Part shown: one piece after another, positions 17,467-26,022 of the stretch
How the letters are laid out: each line of letters begins with the position of its first letter
Numbering within the stretch: position 1 is the first letter of the stretch
NCBI GenBank assembly: GCA_963796325.1
Contig: CAWCLF010000001.1
Span: forward strand, 1,922,001 to 1,986,000
DNA from: CAVYGN01 sp963796325
GTDB taxonomy: Bacteria; Spirochaetota; Brevinematia; Brevinematales; JAOACQ01
Reading direction: 5' to 3'
Length of the DNA: 64,000 bases
Program-made: the position numbers and the translations under genes
The notes under the pieces: generated by a model
The model's database searches: none
Told to the model about the DNA's origin: nothing
What the model saw: only the letters and a program-made list of their open reading frames with translations

Positions 17467-18885
17467 TTAAATGTCGTAGTAAAGGAAGAACTCGTAAGGA
17501 TGCGGCCTCTGCTGGATTGCCCTTACTTCGTTCGTTATCTTGTAGTCTATCCAAGTCTCTATAACGTCTTTTGTAAAAACGTCGCCCTTAAGCAGCCATT
17601 CATGGTCGTTCTTAAGATTATTGAGAGCTTCTTCCAGAGATCCGGGAACATCTTTTACCTTCGTCTGCTCTTCAGGGGGAAGGTCGTAAATGTTCTTGTC
17701 AAGGGGTTCGCCCGGGTCTATCTTGTTCTGAATTCCGTCAAGTCCGGCCATGGTCATTGCGGCAAACGCCAGGTAAGGATTGCAGCTCGGATCAGGAGTC
17801 CTGAATTCAAGCCTTTTTGCAGCAGGATTGTTCGAATACATGGGAATCCTGACCGCAGCGCTTCTATTCCTGGCTGAATAAGCAAGTTTAATAGGAGCTT
17901 CGAAACCTGGCACGAGCCTCTTGTATGAATTCATTGTCGGGCAGGTTATGGCGACAAGAGCGTTTGCATGCTTCAGGATTCCGCCGATATACCATAAGCC
18001 TTCCTGTGAAAATCCGGCATATTTATTCCCTGCGAAAAGGTTTTTGCCGTTTTTCCAGATACTCTGGTGGCAGTGCATTCCGCTTCCGTTATCTCCGAAA
18101 AGCGGTTTGGGCATGAAGGTTACGCTCTTGCAGTTGTTGACCGCTACCATTTTTGTCACATATTTGTACAAAAGTACCTGGTCAGCCATTTTGACGAGGT
18201 CGGTGAAGCGCATATCGATTTCAGCCTGGCCGGCTGTTGCGACTTCATGATGGTGCGCTTCGATGCGGATGCCGACTTTTTCAAGCATCTGAACCATTTC
18301 ACTGCGGATATCCATCAGTGAATCGGAAGGGGGTACAGGGAAATATCCCTCTTTATGCCTGATCTTGTAACCCTTATTGCCGCATTCTTCTTCCCTGCCT
18401 GTATTCCAGACGCCTTCGTCGGAATCGATATGATAATAGCCTTCCCTTGTATTCTGGCCGTATCTGATATCGTCAAAAATGAAGAATTCGAGTTCGGGCC
18501 CGAAATAAATCGTATCGCCGATTCCCGTGCTCTTAAGATAGTTTACAGCTTTCTTTGCAATATGCCTGGGATCCCTTGAATATTCCTGCCTGGTTATAGG
18601 GTCCTTGATATCGGCAATCATGATAAGAGTCGGATACTGTGAAAACGGATCCAGTACCGCTGTTCCGGGATCCGGCATTAAAAGCATGTCCGATTCGTTG
18701 ATCCCCTGCCATCCCCGGATGGATGATCCGTCAAATCCAAGACCTTCTGTAAAAGGGCCGTCATCCTTGAATTCTGATACAGGATAGGTACAGTGCTGCC
18801 ACATACCCGGAAAGTCCATGAAGCGTAAATCAACCTGGACCACACCTTCCTTTTTTATCAGATCCAATACTCCCTTAGCGTCCAT
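17467..18885 (-). CDS. glnA: Type I glutamine synthetase
   Basis: 472 residues, the normal GSI-beta length. The beta-grasp start VVQVDLRFMDFPGMWQH is followed by GFDGSSIRGWQGINESDMLL, the ATP/glutamate regions FGPELEFFIFD and AGQAEIDMRF, NGSGMHCHQSIW, and RIPMYSNNPAAKRLEFRTPD. The loop KNIYDLPPEE contains the tyrosine adenylylated by GlnE in enteric GS, so covalent control is likely. It makes glutamine from glutamate, ammonia and ATP. The ATG has a TAAGGAGG site, a good sigma-54-type promoter lies 60 bases upstream, and a clean terminator follows. It is divergent from the sigma-54 activator at 19242. Confidence 0.98.
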   Translation of the reverse strand: MDAKGVLDLIKKEGVVQVDLRFMDFPGMWQHCTYPVSEFKDDGPFTEGLGFDGSSIRGWQGINESDMLLMPDPGTAVLDPFSQYPTLIMIADIKDPITRQEYSRDPRHIAKKAVNYLKSTGIGDTIYFGPELEFFIFDDIRYGQNTREGYYHIDSDEGVWNTGREEECGNKGYKIRHKEGYFPVPPSDSLMDIRSEMVQMLEKVGIRIEAHHHEVATAGQAEIDMRFTDLVKMADQVLLYKYVTKMVAVNNCKSVTFMPKPLFGDNGSGMHCHQSIWKNGKNLFAGNKYAGFSQEGLWYIGGILKHANALVAITCPTMNSYKRLVPGFEAPIKLAYSARNRSAAVRIPMYSNNPAAKRLEFRTPDPSCNPYLAFAAMTMAGLDGIQNKIDPGEPLDKNIYDLPPEEQTKVKDVPGSLEEALNNLKNDHEWLLKGDVFTKDVIETWIDYKITNEVRAIQQRPHPYEFFLYYDI

Positions 18886-18944
18886 GTCTATACCTCCTTA
18901 ATTATATGAAAATAAACTCATATCAGCATTCAAGAAGTAATATA

Positions 18945-18960
18945 TGCAATTATTGTTCCA
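18945..18960 (-). promoter_or_regulatory. Candidate sigma-54 (-24/-12) promoter of glnA
   Basis: The reverse strand reads TGGAACAATAATTGCA. It matches the sigma-54 pattern TGGCAC(G)-N4-TTGCW at all but two positions, with the essential GG and GC ten bases apart. Transcription would start near 18935, leaving about a 50-base leader before the glnA ATG at 18885. The divergent gene encodes a sigma-54 activator, which strengthens the call. Confidence 0.75.
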
Positions 18961-19056
18961 TAATTGAGTTATGGTATGAAATATTTAGTATTTTATTATA
19001 ATTCAATATATTAAAAACTCAACTTTTTTACAGACTGAATTTTTAACGAGAGATAA

Positions 19057-19108
19057 TTTGATCATTTTTTGACCAATATTTATAATAATGGTCAAATAAC
19101 AGTCAAAA
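19057..19108. promoter_or_regulatory. Dyad-rich upstream site, candidate activator-binding region
   Basis: TTTGACCA (19068-19075) and TGGTCAAA (19089-19096) form a perfect eight-base inverted repeat with a 13-base A/T centre. Related half sites flank it (TTTGATCA at 19057, AGTCAAAA at 19101). It lies about 100-160 bases upstream of the candidate glnA sigma-54 promoter, the normal distance for an enhancer site, and also upstream of the activator gene. The rest of the spacer (18961-19056 and 19109-19241) is A/T-rich with nothing else recognised. Confidence 0.5.
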
Positions 19109-19241
19109 TCGGAAATATAGACAGGCCTTTTGTTTTTATCCTGTTTGTCGAATTGATTCGAAATTGATCGTTAATGAATTTTCATGATTTATTATTAATC
19201 ATAATATTGCTGATGAATTATAAACATTCCGGAGTATAACA

Positions 19242-21323
19242 ATGGATGATATATATATTAAGGAACTTGAGGAAAAGATCAAACGGCTGAAGCTCATACA
19301 GTATCTTTCAATCGCTATGAACGAAACAGCCGATCCGGCTGAACTTCTTAAAATCATGCTCGATAAATGCATAGCCCTGACCGGCGCCGACAGCGGCTCG
19401 ATAATGATAAAAGACCCGGACCCCGGTTCCAGGCATCTTCGTTACGAAGTTTTCAAGGGACTCGATGAACAGATGGTCAATAAAACCCCGATAGCAGTTG
19501 GCGAAGGGCTTACAGGAACGGTTTTCCTTGACGGAATACCGCGCCTTGTCAATGATGTAACTATGGATCCTGTATACATTCCCGTAAGAAAGGATATAAA
19601 GTCCGAACTGGCGGTTCCGCTCTCGGTCCAGGGAAAGATAATCGGGGTCGTTAATGTCGACAGCGCAAAAAACAACGCTTTTACCGAAGACGATCTGGAA
19701 CTCATGCAAACCATTTCCAACCAGGCGGCCCAGATCCTCGTCAGGACCGATCTGGATCATGAAATCGAGAAAAAAATGAAATTCAAGGACATCCTTCTTG
19801 ATATTTCTTCAAGTCTCGAAAAGATCCTGGAACTTTCGGATTCTTTCGAGATAGTAATGAAAAAGCTTGCCGACAGCTTCGGGATCTACAGGGGAATGCT
19901 CGTGCTCTTCGAAAACAACGAACCTGACAGGCTGTCGATTTACAGCGCTTATAACATTACCGATGAAGAAATATCGCGCGGTATTTACCAGGTCGGCGAA
20001 GGAGTTGTAGGGAAGGTAGTTGAAACAGGCAGGGCCATTTCCGTCAAGGATATCAATAAGGACAATTCCTACCTCAACCGCCTGCAGATAAAGAGGGATA
20101 AAAATATACCGATTTCCTTTATAGCGGTTCCGATTAAAATCGAAGGGATAGTTGTCGGAGTACTTTCGGTGGAGAAGGATTTCGAAAACGACAATACCCT
20201 GAGAGACGAAGAAGATATGATGATCCTGATAGCGAATATCATAACCAATAAAGTCAAAGCCTGGGAAAGGATCTCCGGGGATAAACAGAGCCTGATTGCA
20301 GAGAACCTCAGCCTGAAAAAAGAGCTTATAAAGAATTTTGCAGTGGACAATATCATCGGGAAAAGCAGGGGCATGATGGCCGTAATTGAACTCATTAAAA
20401 CTGTTTCCGATTCCAATTCATCGATCCTTATACTGGGTGAAAGCGGGACTGGAAAGGAACTTGTAGCGCAGGCCCTTCATGCAGGAAGCGTAAGGAAGGA
20501 CGGTCCTTTTGTCAGCATAAATTGCGCCTCCATTCCTGAAAACCTTCTGGAATCCGAGCTTTTCGGCTATAAAAAGGGTTCCTTTACCGGGGCGGTCTCC
20601 GATAAAAAGGGCAAGTTCCAGATAGCCAGCGGCGGGACTATTTTCCTGGATGAGATCGGCGACATGCCGCTGTATCTGCAGGCCAAACTTTTAAGGGCCA
20701 TCCAGGAAAGGGAAATTGAGCCTCTCGGGAGCGAAGTGAAAGTAAAGATAGACATCAGGATCATTTCCGCTACGAATAAAAACCTCGACAGGCTTATCAA
20801 GGACGGAAAATTCAGGGAAGACCTCTATTACAGGCTCGATGTTGTCGAGATCAAGGTGCCGCCTCTCCGTGAAAGGAAAGATGATATACCGCTGCTCGTA
20901 AACCATTTCATAAAAAAGTATTCCGAACGCGACAGCAGGAATATTAACGGGATTTCCCAGGAGTCTTTACGCCTCCTGCAATCTTATAAATGGCCCGGAA
21001 ATGTCAGGGAGCTTGAAAATGTAATAGAAAGGGCTGTTCTATTAAGCAGGTCTCAGACCATTGACGTCGTCAGCCTCCCCGCTTTTCTCATGGAAATCGA
21101 GGAAGTCCCCGACATTCAGATCTCTAAATGGATCGAGGGTTTTATAAGGAACCCTTCGTGCAGCGGAAAGATTCATGAAAAGATTATAGGACATGTAGAA
21201 AAGGAGCTTATCACGAAATCCCTGATTTTCAACAAGCGCAATAAAGTCAAAACCTCGGATTTTCTTGGAATAAACCGGAATACGCTCAGAAGTAAAATGG
21301 AGGAATACAATATAAAGATGTAG
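19242..21323 (+). CDS. Sigma-54-dependent transcriptional activator with two GAF domains (NifA-like architecture)
   Basis: 693 residues. Two GAF domains come first (about 12-170 and 180-340; VGEGLTGTVFLDGIP and VGEGVVGKVVETGRA). An AAA+ sigma-54 interaction domain follows with Walker A GESGTGKELVAQALH, the L1 loop KKGSFTGAVSDKKG (GSFTGA, an accepted variant of GAFTGA), Walker B GGTIFLDEIGDMP, and WPGNVRELENVIERAV. A Fis-type helix-turn-helix is at the end (KTSDFLGINRNTLRSKMEEY). GAF domains sense small molecules or partner proteins; the ligand here is unknown. It is divergent from glnA, which has a -24/-12 promoter, so glnA is its most likely target. Confidence 0.93.
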   Translation: MDDIYIKELEEKIKRLKLIQYLSIAMNETADPAELLKIMLDKCIALTGADSGSIMIKDPDPGSRHLRYEVFKGLDEQMVNKTPIAVGEGLTGTVFLDGIPRLVNDVTMDPVYIPVRKDIKSELAVPLSVQGKIIGVVNVDSAKNNAFTEDDLELMQTISNQAAQILVRTDLDHEIEKKMKFKDILLDISSSLEKILELSDSFEIVMKKLADSFGIYRGMLVLFENNEPDRLSIYSAYNITDEEISRGIYQVGEGVVGKVVETGRAISVKDINKDNSYLNRLQIKRDKNIPISFIAVPIKIEGIVVGVLSVEKDFENDNTLRDEEDMMILIANIITNKVKAWERISGDKQSLIAENLSLKKELIKNFAVDNIIGKSRGMMAVIELIKTVSDSNSSILILGESGTGKELVAQALHAGSVRKDGPFVSINCASIPENLLESELFGYKKGSFTGAVSDKKGKFQIASGGTIFLDEIGDMPLYLQAKLLRAIQEREIEPLGSEVKVKIDIRIISATNKNLDRLIKDGKFREDLYYRLDVVEIKVPPLRERKDDIPLLVNHFIKKYSERDSRNINGISQESLRLLQSYKWPGNVRELENVIERAVLLSRSQTIDVVSLPAFLMEIEEVPDIQISKWIEGFIRNPSCSGKIHEKIIGHVEKELITKSLIFNKRNKVKTSDFLGINRNTLRSKMEEYNIKM

Positions 21324-21325
21324 GC

Positions 21326-22057
21326 TTATTTTAATCCTATAAAAGAAATGCACCTTTCGTTTTTATCGCCTCCCCTGTAGGAATAAAACCCCGGGTTCCT
21401 GCCGCATTTCGTGCACAGTTCAGAATTATATATATTTTTTTCCTTTATACCTGTTTTACAGAGATCATCCATGATGATCGACCCGAGATCAAGCCTTGCA
21501 GCCGAATTTCTCACTTCATAATAGCGGGAGTCGAAAAGATTTATCATTCCCTGACCCACTTCATAACAGCATTTCCTTATATGCGGACCCAGTACGACAT
21601 TCAGGCGCTCTGCCGGAACCTTCAGCCTCTTTATTATTTCTGCAGCCATTTTCATGTGAATACCTTTTTGTATTCCCTTCCATCCGGCATGAATTATTCC
21701 GGCGAAACTCCTTTTGATATCGGTAAATAAAACAGGAACGCAGTCGGCGGTTAAAACGCCGAGGAGGATCCCCTTCATAGTAGTAATTAAACCGTCTCCT
21801 TCGATATAAGGATTATTGGTATAATTGAGTATGTTAAGAGGATTGATATGATGCAGTTCATCGGAATGGACCTGATCAAGCGTCAAAAGCCCTTCGAATC
21901 CCATGTCGCGCACCAGTCTGTCCCTGGATGTCATTGCGGCTTCAAGTTCGGAATTTGACTCTGCAGTATGAAGGGAGTAATTCAAACCCCTGGTCGAAGA
22001 CCCGGCAACGATCCCGCCTTTCAATGTTTCCGGATAAATGATGAGATTATTTTGCAT
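21326..22057 (-). CDS. pgeF: PgeF/YfiH-type multicopper-like purine nucleoside phosphorylase
   Basis: 243 residues. The conserved His and Cys metal ligands of the family are present: LDQVHSDELHHIN, LTADCVPVLFTD and AGIIHAGWKGIQKG, followed by GPHIRKCCYEVGQGM. Family members were once called laccases and are now known to act on purine nucleosides; PgeF also edits peptidoglycan precursors. The gene ends two bases from the convergent activator gene. The SpoIIE phosphatase gene upstream ends within four bases of its start, so they share an operon. Confidence 0.92.
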   Translation of the reverse strand: MQNNLIIYPETLKGGIVAGSSTRGLNYSLHTAESNSELEAAMTSRDRLVRDMGFEGLLTLDQVHSDELHHINPLNILNYTNNPYIEGDGLITTMKGILLGVLTADCVPVLFTDIKRSFAGIIHAGWKGIQKGIHMKMAAEIIKRLKVPAERLNVVLGPHIRKCCYEVGQGMINLFDSRYYEVRNSAARLDLGSIIMDDLCKTGIKEKNIYNSELCTKCGRNPGFYSYRGGDKNERCISFIGLK

Positions 22058-22060
22058 AAA

Positions 22061-23815
22061 TTACGGTATCTTGAAAACTATCAGGGTCATATCATCCCAT
22101 TGAGGCGCACCGTTCGCCCATATATCGATTTCCCTGAATACAACATTGACGATTGTCGACGAGTTCAGGGATGAATATTCTTTAATGACTTTTTTAAGTC
22201 TTTCCAGGCCGAAATCGTCCCCGCTGTCATTGACCGCATCGATTATTCCGTCCGTAAAACAGAATACCAGGTCGCCCTGGCTTAATTCGATCGATGCCGT
22301 CGCATAGTTTTCCGATTTTGTTATTCCAAGAGGTATTCCTTTGCTCGATAATGAAATGAATTGACCGGTGCCGGGTTTGTAAACATACTGCAGATTATGA
22401 CCCGCGTTTGAGAACTCCAGGATACGCCTTGTAAGATCCAGAGTCCCGTAGAACATTGTGACAAACATGCCCACCCTTGAATCGTCCACAAGAATATCGT
22501 TGGAATATTCAAGAAGTTTATGAGGCTCCTTTGTATGGTATGCATAAGCTTTTATAACGCTTCTGGAAACGGCCATGTACAATGACGCAGGCAGTCCTTT
22601 GCCTGAAACGTCGCCGATAACGAAACCCATTCTGACAGGCGACAGAGAATAAATATCGTAAAAGTCGCCCCCGACAATCTCGGCGGTCTGCATTCTGGCG
22701 AAAACGGATATATTTTTAAATGAATTGAAATCATTGATAAGGAGCGCATTCTGCAGTGTTTTCATGATATCTATTTCTTTTTTTATTTTTTCATGTTCAA
22801 GCTGTTCGCTGTAATTCATAATGCTTTCATAGGTATGCCCGACCTGGTTGGCTATCGTTCTCATGGTTTTTATCATTTCCGGCGTATACCTTGCGCCCTT
22901 TCTGGGCTCCGATATATTAATCAGCCCTATGCAGATGTTTTTTATTTTGACCGGGGTGCAGATAAAACTGGAATTCTTATACCTGAACCGTTTATTCTTG
23001 CCGAAGCCGTTCTTTTCTATATCGTTTGCATAAATCGTCTTTCCCGATTTCATCGCCTTGCTCGATATTTTATCAACATCCAGGTTATGCTCCATTTTAT
23101 CCACTACCTCGGGAGGCATCCCGATAGCGCTTTCTATATATAGATTCCCTGTTTTCTCATTTATGAACATAATGGAAACCCTGTGCGAATTAAATACTTT
23201 CGACAGGAGTTCGACTATTTTTGAAAAAAGCACCTTCCTGTCGTAAGTCAGATTTGTGAGATTAGATATCTGGTAAAGGTATTCAAGCTCTTTGGCCCGG
23301 TTCTGAAGCGCCTTGTAAAGGAGGGCGTTCGCGATTGCCGTAGCAGCCTGTTCGGCAAACTGCTTGAGCAGCATAACGTCATCGTCGGTAAATATATTCC
23401 TTGCAGGATTAATGACTTCGATTACACCGATGGATCTATCGTCATGTATCATCGGCATAGCAAGGAGATTGCGCGTTTTCAGGTTTGTTTTTTCATCGAC
23501 GCCCCTGTAAAACCTTTCGTCTTTTTCAGCATCATATACGATAACATGCTCCCCTGTCTGGGCGGCATAACCGGCTATTCCTTTTCCCTTTGGAACTACA
23601 ACGTCGTAAAGGGCGTCTGCGCTTTCTCCGAACGCGACCTCGAAAAAGAGATTACCGGAATCCGGATCTACAAGCAGGATCGAAGCGCCTTCCGCATTCA
23701 GCAGGGCTCCGGCATAATGAGATATATCGTTTAAAATCGACCGGACGTCTTCAATCGAGTTAATTTTCCTGTTAATATCCAGAACGGCCTGTAAATCATC
23801 TATCTTGAGAGCCAT
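22061..23815 (-). CDS. GAF-GAF-SpoIIE (RsbU-like) serine phosphatase
   Basis: About 584 residues from ATG at 23815, preferred over an upstream TTG because GGAGGAG sits just before it. Two GAF domains come first (about 20-160 and 180-335; VPKGKGIAGYAAQTGEHVIV). A linker helix is followed by a PP2C/SpoIIE catalytic domain with metal ligands in EIVGGDFYDIYSL, GDVSGKGLPASLYMA and LVFCFTDGIIDAVN. These enzymes dephosphorylate anti-anti-sigma factors in partner-switching pathways. No STAS or RsbW-like gene is in the window, so its substrate lies elsewhere. Confidence 0.93.
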   Translation of the reverse strand: MALKIDDLQAVLDINRKINSIEDVRSILNDISHYAGALLNAEGASILLVDPDSGNLFFEVAFGESADALYDVVVPKGKGIAGYAAQTGEHVIVYDAEKDERFYRGVDEKTNLKTRNLLAMPMIHDDRSIGVIEVINPARNIFTDDDVMLLKQFAEQAATAIANALLYKALQNRAKELEYLYQISNLTNLTYDRKVLFSKIVELLSKVFNSHRVSIMFINEKTGNLYIESAIGMPPEVVDKMEHNLDVDKISSKAMKSGKTIYANDIEKNGFGKNKRFRYKNSSFICTPVKIKNICIGLINISEPRKGARYTPEMIKTMRTIANQVGHTYESIMNYSEQLEHEKIKKEIDIMKTLQNALLINDFNSFKNISVFARMQTAEIVGGDFYDIYSLSPVRMGFVIGDVSGKGLPASLYMAVSRSVIKAYAYHTKEPHKLLEYSNDILVDDSRVGMFVTMFYGTLDLTRRILEFSNAGHNLQYVYKPGTGQFISLSSKGIPLGITKSENYATASIELSQGDLVFCFTDGIIDAVNDSGDDFGLERLKKVIKEYSSLNSSTIVNVVFREIDIWANGAPQWDDMTLIVFKIP

Positions 23816-23869
23816 CAGCTCCTCCGTATTCAATCGCTATGTTCAACATGAAATCCTTATCAATTAATT

Positions 23870-25006
23870 TTATAAAGCCGCCGAATAAATTTCATGTATT
23901 TCCGCCCTGCCGGCCGGTCTGGGACTGTATGAAAGAAAATCATACTCTGATCCGATCTGAGCAGCTTTACTCACAATATCCTGATTAATATTGTATTCCA
24001 TCAGTCTCTGCGGAATATGAAGGTCCATCATAAGTCTCCTGATAGATTCAATAGCCATGATCGCCGCTTCAATGACCGTGATATCGGCTACTTTTTCGCC
24101 GAGAGCCATAGCGATCTGTATGAATTTGTTGGCTGCTGCAGTCAGGTTGAACTCCATGACATGAGGAAGAATCACGCTCGCCCCTGTCTGTTCTGAAAGC
24201 TCTGAAGCGGCGGCAAGCCCCATTGCGCATGCTGCCGACATGCCGGGGCTTGATCCGTAGACAGCCATGGATGCCAGCAATGTGCCGATGCTGAGGTTTC
24301 CCTTTATTTTAGTATTTGCAGGCTCAAGCACAAGCCTTTTCAAATTTACACTCAGGTATTCAATGGCTTTAAGGCTCATTGAATCGGAGATAGGGTTCGA
24401 TTTTTTCGATATGTACGCATCGAATGAATATGAAATCCCCTCGAGGCTTGAATAGATGAGATCGTTTAAAGGCACATCTTCAGTGATGGAAGGATCTATG
24501 ATCAGCGCGTCGGCAACCGATTCCTTTTCGATATAAGGTTTCTTGATTTTATCGGTTTCATCTATCACGTAAGTTATCGGTAATATGCCCCAGGTTACTA
24601 CCTGGATCGAAGGAACCTCTATATAGCGGACTTTTTTTACAGAAAGTTTCCCGCTTCCGCCTTTTGAGATTTCCTGGGCGCTGAACTGGGCGATGCACTT
24701 TGCCACGGATAGGGCATTAGCTCCTCCGATGCCGATAACCACATCGGTCCTGCTTGTCTTGGCGATATTAACGCCTTCGAAGAGGTCTTTGGTGCTTGCG
24801 TTTGAAGGTATCTCGTAAATGATAATATCGTAGGCATATCCCTCGATAAGCCTCTTTATCTTGCTTGTGAGACCGGTTTCAGAATATTTCTTCTCGGCCA
24901 CAATAACGACTTTTTCATTGCTTGGGCAGGCGATTTCAGACAGTTTCTGAAGACTGTCCGATCCGCACAGGATATTTGTCGGCACCTTGTATTCGATCAG
25001 GGACAT
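23870..25006 (-). CDS. Iron-containing alcohol dehydrogenase homologue, metal ligands not conserved
   Basis: 378 residues with the fold of the type III alcohol dehydrogenase/glycerol dehydrogenase family: a Rossmann-like NAD half with VVIGIGGANALSVAKCIAQF and an all-helical C-terminal half ending ILPHVMEFNLTAA. The three histidines and one aspartate that normally bind iron are replaced. The usual DALTHAIEAY segment reads EGISYSFDAY, and the usual HAMAHPLG...PHG segment reads CAMGLAAASELSEQTG. The glycine-rich motif is also altered (GGAN for GGGS). It may be a non-catalytic or differently acting relative. Spacing to the upstream AEC transporter gene is 100 bases. Confidence 0.82.
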   Translation of the reverse strand: MSLIEYKVPTNILCGSDSLQKLSEIACPSNEKVVIVAEKKYSETGLTSKIKRLIEGYAYDIIIYEIPSNASTKDLFEGVNIAKTSRTDVVIGIGGANALSVAKCIAQFSAQEISKGGSGKLSVKKVRYIEVPSIQVVTWGILPITYVIDETDKIKKPYIEKESVADALIIDPSITEDVPLNDLIYSSLEGISYSFDAYISKKSNPISDSMSLKAIEYLSVNLKRLVLEPANTKIKGNLSIGTLLASMAVYGSSPGMSAACAMGLAAASELSEQTGASVILPHVMEFNLTAAANKFIQIAMALGEKVADITVIEAAIMAIESIRRLMMDLHIPQRLMEYNINQDIVSKAAQIGSEYDFLSYSPRPAGRAEIHEIYSAAL

Positions 25007-25106
25007 CTAATTTCTCCAAACTCTTATATTTAGTGTATCATAAAATAAAAAATTAATCTAAGATTGTAATTAAAAGCCTGCCGGGAGTTATATTTATCGG
25101 TAGTAA

Positions 25107-26021
25107 TTATTTTATAAATAAATTTAATAAATATATTATACCGCTGAGGCTTATAATGCTGAAAAGAAGGGAAACGAATACAATTTCACTGGCAAGTCTT
25201 GAATCGCTGTCGAAATGACTGGCAAGGATCGAGCAGTAAATGGCCGAGGGCATTGCAATCTGAGTAAGGGTTACTTTCATATCCATCCCGCGGATCCCGA
25301 GCATGAAGAGGATCGGAATGGAGATCAAAGGAATTACTATGAGCTTAATAAAGCTTATCAGAGATACTTTCAGGATATTTCTATTGATCCTGATATCAGA
25401 GAGTGTAATTCCGACAAAGATCAAATTCAGAGTTATGCCGCTGTATCCCATTGCTTTGATACCGGTCATAACCTGGTCCGGGATGCCGATCTTGAAGTAA
25501 TTAAATATCAGGGCTGCCGCGAAGGCATAAAATACCGGGATCTTCAGCATCTGCCTGAAAGCTTCCCCTGCGGTGCTTTTATCGGAAGCGGCTATGAAAA
25601 CTCCGGCTGTATGAGTATAAAAAATATAGAAAACCATCACTATGGTCCCAATGACCAGGCCCTCGCTTCCGAAAGCGTATTGGGAGATCGGAAGTCCGAA
25701 ATTCCCTGAATTTGTCAGTATAAGCGTCAGCATAAGGATCACTTTAAATGATTTTTCAAAATGGACGATCCTGTCGATGATTTCAATGATAACGATGGTA
25801 ATAAATATAGTCAGTGTGACCGCTAAAAAGATCCTGGCAGTGGAAAACGTAAAGAATGCCGTATATTCATATACAGATGAAAATACAAGAGCCGGAGTCA
25901 GAACGTATATCGACATTATGGAAAAGGATTTCCTGTTTAGAGGAAACAATTTTCCTATTAAATAACCGACGCTGAAAATTATCAAAACCGGAAACAGGAC
26001 ATTATAAAAGACATTGATCAT
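25107..26021 (-). CDS. AEC (auxin efflux carrier) family transporter
   Basis: 304 residues, almost wholly hydrophobic, with about ten transmembrane helices in two inverted halves. Family landmarks include the opening VFYNVLFPVLIIFSVGYLIGK, ILTNSGNFGLPISQYAFG at the central crossover, and IAMPSAIYCSILASHFDSD. Bacterial members move malate, malonate or other organic anions; the substrate cannot be told from sequence. Its ATG lies one base past the stop of the DUF4921 gene, so they are one transcription unit. Confidence 0.9.
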   Translation of the reverse strand: MINVFYNVLFPVLIIFSVGYLIGKLFPLNRKSFSIMSIYVLTPALVFSSVYEYTAFFTFSTARIFLAVTLTIFITIVIIEIIDRIVHFEKSFKVILMLTLILTNSGNFGLPISQYAFGSEGLVIGTIVMVFYIFYTHTAGVFIAASDKSTAGEAFRQMLKIPVFYAFAAALIFNYFKIGIPDQVMTGIKAMGYSGITLNLIFVGITLSDIRINRNILKVSLISFIKLIVIPLISIPILFMLGIRGMDMKVTLTQIAMPSAIYCSILASHFDSDSRLASEIVFVSLLFSIISLSGIIYLLNLFIK

Positions 26022-26022
26022 G

